57,541 nt of DNA from positions 1 to 57,541 of the forward strand of contig BAABNI010000016.1 of assembly GCA_040365065.1 (NCBI GenBank), given 5' to 3'. The notes beneath the pieces are model-generated. The model was not told where the DNA came from. It ran no database searches and was given only the letters and a program-made list of their open reading frames with translations. This stretch comes from Pelagadaptatus aseana (GTDB taxonomy: Bacteria > Pseudomonadota > Gammaproteobacteria > Pseudomonadales > Cellvibrionaceae). This document shows positions 53,991 through 57,541 of the stretch, in pieces. How positions within the stretch are numbered: the first letter of the stretch is position 1; each line of letters starts with the position of its first letter. A program made the translations under genes and the position numbers.

Positions 53991-54020
53991 GCGACACCAG
54001 CAAGTTCTAACGCGTATACT
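53991..54020 (+). promoter_or_regulatory. Candidate promoter of the TPR response regulator
   Basis: GCGACA (53991-53996), 18-bp spacer, TATACT (54015-54020, 5/6), 68 bp before the ATG. A perfect palindrome, CGGTCGCGACCG (53953-53964), lies 26 bp upstream of the -35 and may be an operator. Confidence 0.45.
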
Positions 54021-54087
54021 AAAGAACCTTTGATCGCAGCCACAAGCCATTCAAGCTAACGCCATAACGAGCACGCAACCAACCCCA

Positions 54088-55767
54088 ATGAAACATATCG
54101 ACATCATTAAACTCTATCACGACAAGTCCTGCCTGATCGTTGATGACCAACCCACGATCCGGACCAGCCTGAAAGAGATGATGATTGCCTTTGGCATCGA
54201 AACTGTCGACACCGCCGCCACCAGCGAACAAGCCATAGAGCTCTGCGAGAGACGCTCCTACGACCTGCTTCTGTGCGATTACAATCTGGGCGAAGGGCAG
54301 GACGGCCAGCAGGTTCTGGAAGAGCTGCGCTATCGCAAACTGCTGCGCAACAGCAGTATGTTCATCATGGTCACCGCCGAGCGGGCTCGGGATATGGTAC
54401 TCGGCGCCCTGGAATTCCAGCCCGATGACTACCTGAGCAAACCCGTTACCCAGTCACTGCTGCAAAAACGGCTGACACGCTTTATCCTGCGCCATGAAGA
54501 CCTGTTGCCAATCAAGCGCGCCATCGACAACCAGAACCACAGTCAGGCACTGGAGATCTGCCAACAGAAAATCGACAACCAGGAAAAGTATCAGGGCAGC
54601 TATCTGAAAACCAAGGGCGAACTGCTGCTGGAAATGGGGCTGTTTGAGGCCGCTGAAAGCTTTTACCGCGAATGCATGAAAGAGCGTGAGCAGGTCTGGG
54701 TAAAACTCGGACTGGGACGCGCTCTGCTTGAGCAGAACAAATACCCCGGCGCCGAGAGCACACTCAAAGAGGTGATCAGCCATGACGAGCGCTTTGTCGA
54801 AGCCCACGACATGCTGTCTGCCCTGTACGAAAAAAATGGCGAACTGGACAAAGCCCAACACGCCATGGAGGATGCCGCGCGCATCTCCCCCAAATCCGTC
54901 GTCAGACAACGTCACCTGGCCAATCTGGCCCATAAGAACAACAACCTGAAACTCAGTCTGCGCGCCCATCGCGCAGCCCTTAAGGTCGGCGAGCACTCCT
55001 GCCGCTATTCACCCCAGGACTACTACGACGTTATCGACGGCCTGATGGAGGCCCCGGCAGACAACGCCAACGAGCGCGCCAAAAATATTCAAAACTCGGA
55101 AATGTACCTGCGCCGGGTCGAGAAGAAACACCCGGGCGACCCGGCCATCAAAATGCAAACGGCCGCCAGCCGCGCGCGACTGCTGCTGAGCCAGGGCAAG
55201 GTCGACGAAGCCCAAAAGTTTCTCGAACAGGCCATGGATCTCTACGAACACGGCAGCAGTTCAGCCTATGCTGAAATTGAACTGGCACAAACCCTGATCA
55301 AAAATGAAGAAGAACCGCTGGCCACGGAAATACTGGTCAAAACCGCCCAGGCCAACCCCGACGATTCAGATATTTCCGACCGGGTGGACCGCCTTGGCGA
55401 AGAGCCCATCAGCAAGCAAGGCCGCAAGCTGGCCGCGGACATCAACAAAAAAGGCATTGGATTATTTGATGAAGGCCACTTTGACGAATCCATTGAAACC
55501 TTTATTCGCGCCAGCAACCTGTTCCCGCGCTACATTGGCCTGCATCTGAACATTGCCCAGACAGCACTGGAAAAATTAAAACAGGAACCGGAAGACCAGC
55601 ACGCCAAAGACGTCATCGCCATGCGACTGGAAACCTGTCAGGGCATGAAGCAGAGCAACAAACACTTCCCCCGCTACCTGCACCTGATAGAAACCAGCCT
55701 CAAGCGAAAAATACCGCTGGAGAGCCTCTATCAGCTGGAAAAAGAAAAGCAGGAAGAGCCGGAGTAA
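54088..55767 (+). CDS. Response regulator with TPR-repeat output domain
   Basis: Protein of 559 residues. The N-terminal receiver domain (about 14-130) has all phosphorylation residues: D19/D20 (IVDDQP), phospho-acceptor D64 (LLCDYNLGEG), T96 (MVTAER) and K118 (YLSKPV). The rest consists of helical tetratricopeptide-type repeats (for example LLEMGLFEAAESFYRECMK, RALLEQNKYPGAESTL, LYEKNGELDKAQHAM), with no DNA-binding or enzyme domain. Phosphorylation probably switches a protein-protein interaction. No histidine kinase lies in the window, so the partner is encoded elsewhere. It is convergent with a diguanylate cyclase, the two stop codons forming the arms of one hairpin. Confidence 0.9.
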   Translation: MKHIDIIKLYHDKSCLIVDDQPTIRTSLKEMMIAFGIETVDTAATSEQAIELCERRSYDLLLCDYNLGEGQDGQQVLEELRYRKLLRNSSMFIMVTAERARDMVLGALEFQPDDYLSKPVTQSLLQKRLTRFILRHEDLLPIKRAIDNQNHSQALEICQQKIDNQEKYQGSYLKTKGELLLEMGLFEAAESFYRECMKEREQVWVKLGLGRALLEQNKYPGAESTLKEVISHDERFVEAHDMLSALYEKNGELDKAQHAMEDAARISPKSVVRQRHLANLAHKNNNLKLSLRAHRAALKVGEHSCRYSPQDYYDVIDGLMEAPADNANERAKNIQNSEMYLRRVEKKHPGDPAIKMQTAASRARLLLSQGKVDEAQKFLEQAMDLYEHGSSSAYAEIELAQTLIKNEEEPLATEILVKTAQANPDDSDISDRVDRLGEEPISKQGRKLAADINKKGIGLFDEGHFDESIETFIRASNLFPRYIGLHLNIAQTALEKLKQEPEDQHAKDVIAMRLETCQGMKQSNKHFPRYLHLIETSLKRKIPLESLYQLEKEKQEEPE

Positions 55768-55780
55768 CCCTTTTTACTCC
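55761..55780. terminator. Hairpin built from two convergent stop codons
   Basis: GGAGTAA (55761-55767) and TTACTCC (55774-55780) pair perfectly around 6 bases (CCCTTT). The TAA of each arm is the stop codon of one of the two convergent genes. No clear T-run follows on either strand, so it may act as an mRNA 3'-end stem. Confidence 0.45.
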
Positions 55781-57363
55781 TCGGACCAGACCACCACACA
55801 ATTACGGCCGCCAGCCTTTGCCTGATATAACACCGTATCGACACAGTGAAATTCGCGGCCATCAATCTGTTCTGACCACTCCACAATACCAAACGACGCC
55901 GTTACATCGATGGATTCACCTGAAGGCAACTCAAAGTTTCTCTCACTGATCAGGCGCCGCAGCCGCTCGGCAAGATTACGCGCCTCTTGCTCTGCCGTCC
56001 GCGGCAACAACAACACAAACTCCTCACCACCAAAGCGAGCCACAAAATCACTCTCGCGCCGGGTACGCTGCATCAACCCGGCAAGATGCTGCAACACATC
56101 ATCGCCCACCAGATGCCCGTATCTGTCATTAACGCGTTTAAAGTGATCCAAATCCACCATCACCAGGGAAAAAACATCCCCATAGCGCCGGGCCTTGGAA
56201 ACCTCGACATCAAGGGCATTCATAAACGCCCGGCGATTCGCCAAACCCGTCAGGGCATCGGTATCGGCCAGCATACGCATTTGTTCTTCGGCCTCTTTGC
56301 GGCGATGCACCTCTCTGACCAACTTGCGATTCAAATGCAAAACAACCAGAGCCACGGCAACCGCAATCAATGCCACGGCAGCCAAAACCACCAACCCCAA
56401 TCGCAAGCGTTCATTAACAATCACCGGCAAGCGGAACATAAAGCCATCGAGACGCAGGGTATCACTGATCATACCCTGCTGCTGAAACACCTCAGCCATG
56501 GCCAGAAAGCGCTGATCATGCATGTGCCCCAACGGCACCAGATCCGATTGAATCAGGCTGCGCACCACATTGGCCTCATAGCGCAAATGATTCAGTGACT
56601 TGGACGACTGATATTCATTCTTGATCAGATGAATAATCTCTTCGGGATGATTCAGCGCATACTGCCAACCCTTGAGCGAAGCCTGTCGAAACCTCTCGAC
56701 CCGATTGGGGTTTTCCCTTGCCGCCTGCTCGGTGGTAAACAGAATATCGCTGTAGAAATCGACACCGTAATCACGGGGATTGAGCACGTTAAACGCCACG
56801 CCCTGGCGCTCGAGAAAATAGGGCTCATTGGACAAATAGGAGTTGAATGCATCCACCCGACCATCGACAAGATCCGTGAGATCGTAAGAACTGTCGATCA
56901 AGCGAATTTGATCCGCTTCAAGCCCCACCGCCCGAAACATCGCATGAAAATCTGCGTCGGCCCCGCCCTTAACCAGCATCACATTTTTATCTTTGAGCAA
57001 CACCGGGTGATTGATGGCGGAATCTTTCAAGGTGAGTAATACCGAAGGCGAATGCTGGTAGACAGCCGCCAAAGCCACCAGAGGCTGCCCTTTAAGGCGC
57101 TCCAGTAACACCTCACCGTTGCCCTCGGCAAAATCTGCACGCCCGGACAACACCTCGGAAACCGGTTGCCGGTCGGGAGCACCGGCGACAATGGTTACAT
57201 CAAAACCCGCCTCGCGATAAAAACCCTGCTGTTTGGCCGCATAGTAACCCGCAAACTGAAACTGATGATGCCAGCGCAACTGCATGGTGACCTGCTCCAG
57301 ATCATCCGCTCGCAACGTCCCTGACAGCCCCAGCAACAGCAGCAACAAACACAAAAACTTCAT
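55774..57363 (-). CDS. Diguanylate cyclase with periplasmic NMT1/THI5-like sensor
   Basis: Protein of 529 residues. A signal peptide (about 1-19, LLLLLGLSGTLRA) is followed by a periplasmic substrate-binding domain of the NMT1/THI5 type (about 22-310; LRWHHQFQFAGYYAAKQQGFY is characteristic), one membrane helix (about 322-344) and a GGDEF domain (about 365-525). The active site is GGEEF (445-449), which is catalytically competent, and an inhibitory RxxD site (RESD, 436-439) lies exactly five residues before it. The protein should make c-di-GMP in response to a small periplasmic ligand, possibly a pyrimidine or other nitrogenous compound by analogy to the domain; the ligand is not determined. 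ATG at 57363 (MKFL) is used; a TTG two codons upstream is weaker. Confidence 0.92.
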   Translation of the reverse strand: MKFLCLLLLLLGLSGTLRADDLEQVTMQLRWHHQFQFAGYYAAKQQGFYREAGFDVTIVAGAPDRQPVSEVLSGRADFAEGNGEVLLERLKGQPLVALAAVYQHSPSVLLTLKDSAINHPVLLKDKNVMLVKGGADADFHAMFRAVGLEADQIRLIDSSYDLTDLVDGRVDAFNSYLSNEPYFLERQGVAFNVLNPRDYGVDFYSDILFTTEQAARENPNRVERFRQASLKGWQYALNHPEEIIHLIKNEYQSSKSLNHLRYEANVVRSLIQSDLVPLGHMHDQRFLAMAEVFQQQGMISDTLRLDGFMFRLPVIVNERLRLGLVVLAAVALIAVAVALVVLHLNRKLVREVHRRKEAEEQMRMLADTDALTGLANRRAFMNALDVEVSKARRYGDVFSLVMVDLDHFKRVNDRYGHLVGDDVLQHLAGLMQRTRRESDFVARFGGEEFVLLLPRTAEQEARNLAERLRRLISERNFELPSGESIDVTASFGIVEWSEQIDGREFHCVDTVLYQAKAGGRNCVVVWSEE

Positions 57364-57541
57364 AACCAACCAATCCGTGGTCCCAACATCTGTTGATGAA
57401 TTTCCGCCAACATTAACGATATTTCAAGCGGCATGGAGGTGTCTGAACGGAAGAAAAATGGGATTGGTCGATAAGCCCCGACCCATCAAAAACAGCGGAT
57501 CGAGCTCTGCTCGCGACAGAACCCGGCACACCTGCACGTGA
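57364..57541. other. Right-edge region, possible end of an incoming minus-strand gene
   Basis: No gene can be assigned. Two minus-strand frames are open from the right edge for about 38-43 codons and then stop near 57400-57430, so one may be the 3' end of a gene lying outside the window. Neither tail resembles a family I recognise. Confidence 0.25.

Larger units (their letters stand above)
53546..54087. other. Intergenic region between mraZ and the TPR response regulator
   Basis: 542 bp without a gene. From left to right it contains the MraZ boxes and promoter (53583-53652), a very AT-rich stretch (about 53690-53870) with a hairpin and a perfect minus-strand TATAAT (53840-53845), a 12-bp perfect palindrome (53953-53964), and a candidate plus-strand promoter (53991-54020). 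I found no match to RNase P RNA, often encoded near mraZ, and no open frame worth calling. Confidence 0.6.

Noticed and set aside
53546..54087. RNase P RNA near mraZ
   Set aside because: Expected in some gammaproteobacteria at this place, but the conserved GAGGAAAGTC-type core is absent on both strands.
57284..57541. Short plus-strand frame ending exactly at the right edge
   Set aside because: It begins inside the antisense of the diguanylate cyclase signal peptide, has no ribosome-binding site, and its product is low-complexity Ser/Arg-rich.

Overview
The window is a contiguous stretch of gammaproteobacterial chromosome, densely coded and moderately GC-rich. The organism is most likely a marine, Cellvibrionales-like or otherwise Pseudomonas-related species. 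This rests on gene order (nadC-pilA-pilBCD-coaE-yacG next to mutT-argJ-secA-lpxC-ftsZ and the rest of the dcw cluster), a MurE with the DNPR (meso-DAP) signature, and an EEIIVTAQKRAE-type TonB receptor. The genus cannot be fixed from the sequence. No tRNA, rRNA, CRISPR array, prophage or insertion sequence was seen.

Layout. (1) 1-7.7 kb, accessory: the 3' part of a CsdA/DeaD-type RNA helicase, a tandem-duplicated HxlR regulator, a DUF1295 membrane protein, a TonB-dependent receptor, a ChrR-like cupin and a DUF3833 lipoprotein. (2) 7-13.9 kb: rlmB and rnr, a DUF21/CBS membrane protein, a DUF3422 protein and a DHH phosphoesterase. (3) 14-21 kb, a sulfate-activation cassette on the minus strand: LysR regulator, SLC13-type transporter, a fused ATP sulfurylase-APS kinase, then cysD and cysN. 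It encodes two different ATP sulfurylases side by side. (4) 21-30 kb: a DUF1631-like protein, nadC, two tandem type IV pilins facing away from pilB-pilC-pilD, then coaE and yacG. (5) 30-53.6 kb, all minus strand: the complete division and cell-wall cluster, transcribed mraZ-rsmH-ftsL-ftsI-murE-murF-mraY-murD-ftsW-murG-murC-ddl-ftsQ-ftsA-ftsZ-lpxC-M23 peptidase-secA-argJ-mutT, with many stop/start overlaps. (6) 54-57.4 kb: a response regulator with TPR repeats, convergent with a periplasmic-sensor diguanylate cyclase.

Regulatory sequence is clearest at the head of the dcw cluster. A sigma70-type promoter is followed directly by four GTGG-type boxes spaced exactly 10 bp apart, the expected MraZ operator. 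Other sites are a well-formed nadC promoter, intrinsic terminators after the TonB receptor, cysN and the first pilin, and a family of REP-like intergenic elements at three loci (7.76, 15.45 and 29.87 kb), one of which carries a 25-bp tandem expansion of its left end.

I did not find a convincing wholly new system. The most worthwhile leads are the doubled ATP sulfurylase cassette with its linked transporter and YeiE-like regulator, the scattered cupin/DUF3833/DUF1295 set resembling a ChrR-type stress regulon without its sigma factor, the duplicated HxlR protein, the paired pilins split by a strong terminator, and the repeat family.
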